Source: JAJPHY01 sp040754475
GTDB taxonomy: Bacteria; Actinomycetota; UBA4738; HRBIN12
DNA length: 40,094 nt
Direction of reading: 5' to 3'
Assembly (NCBI GenBank): GCA_040754475.1
Contig: JBFMCN010000057.1
Location: forward strand, 1-40,094
Shown here: piece after piece, positions 40,001 to 40,094 of the stretch
Position numbering within the stretch: the stretch's first letter is position 1
Layout of the letters: every line of letters starts with the position of its first letter
Translations under genes and position numbers: made by a program
Notes under the pieces: model-generated
The model's database searches: none
What the model saw: the letters and a program-made list of their open reading frames with translations, nothing else
What the model was told of the DNA's origin: nothing

Positions 40001-40006
40001 ATCGTA
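40001..40006 (-). promoter_or_regulatory. -10 element TACGAT of the deacetylase gene
   Basis: On the minus strand TACGAT lies eight bases before the ATG at 39992, the same spacing seen at other leaderless starts in this window. The remaining bases to the right edge show no gene. Confidence 0.35.
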
Positions 40007-40094
40007 GCCGACCACAGACGTGATTCCGTGCATAGGTGCAGACGGCTCCTCGCCCGATCAGCGGAGCTGGGTGGCCAGACCGAACCCAACCGCG

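Noticed and set aside
1..40094. Insertion sequences, integrases, phage genes, toxin-antitoxin or CRISPR-Cas genes.
   Set aside because: None found; every sizeable frame that looks coding is housekeeping, metabolic or unknown, with uniform composition.

Overview
This 40 kb window is the replication-origin region of a high-GC actinobacterium (Actinomycetota). It carries the core order conserved around oriC in that phylum: pseudokinase, ECF sigma factor, anti-sigma, trxB, trxA, CwlM-type amidase, parB, parA, rsmG, jag, yidC, yidD, rnpA, rpmH // dnaA, dnaN, recF, dciA, gyrB, gyrA, DUF3566 protein, tRNA-Ile. Frequent GTG/TTG starts, very high third-position GC and TAGNNT promoters just upstream of start codons fit this. 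The class cannot be fixed by reading. The gene content is not that of a typical Mycobacterium or Streptomyces, so a deeper-branching lineage is likely.

Left part (1-16 kb). A probable MurJ C-terminus is followed by a membrane pseudokinase with an extracellular discoidin-like domain, an ECF sigma factor and its zinc-finger anti-sigma. A menaquinone block then interrupts the usual sigM-trxB neighbourhood: a double-HTH MerR regulator, menG and menF forward, menB-menA-menD reverse, and menE forward. After it come trxB, trxA and a CwlM-like amidase that keeps its zinc ligands, then a decayed metallo-beta-lactamase gene and a translationally coupled aminotransferase-ddl pair.

Origin (16-31 kb). 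rpmH, rnpA, yidD, yidC, jag, rsmG, parA and parB run leftwards, mostly with overlapping ends, from one strong promoter. A near-perfect parS lies on the rsmG start codon. dnaA, dnaN, recF, dciA, gyrB and gyrA run rightwards. DnaA boxes (TTTTCCACA type) cluster upstream of dnaA and in the 202 bp dnaA-dnaN spacer, the likely oriC. ParA has an unusual acidic tail of about 200 residues.

Right part (31-40 kb). Two small membrane-protein genes, tRNA-Ile(GAT), a 57-residue membrane protein, a GNAT acyltransferase overlapping an enolase-superfamily menC/N-succinylamino acid racemase gene, a protein made of seven exact-length 23-residue repeats behind a structured leader, tRNA-Ala(TGC), a 45-residue conserved-looking small protein, an S9 peptidase, a glutamate dehydrogenase and a secreted polysaccharide deacetylase.

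Together: menaquinone synthesis (MenF, D, C, E, B, A and G present; MenH not seen), thioredoxin redox control, lipid II/peptidoglycan control (pseudokinase, CwlM, Ddl), chromosome segregation (ParABS) and replication/supercoiling. No mobile element, CRISPR array or rRNA was seen.
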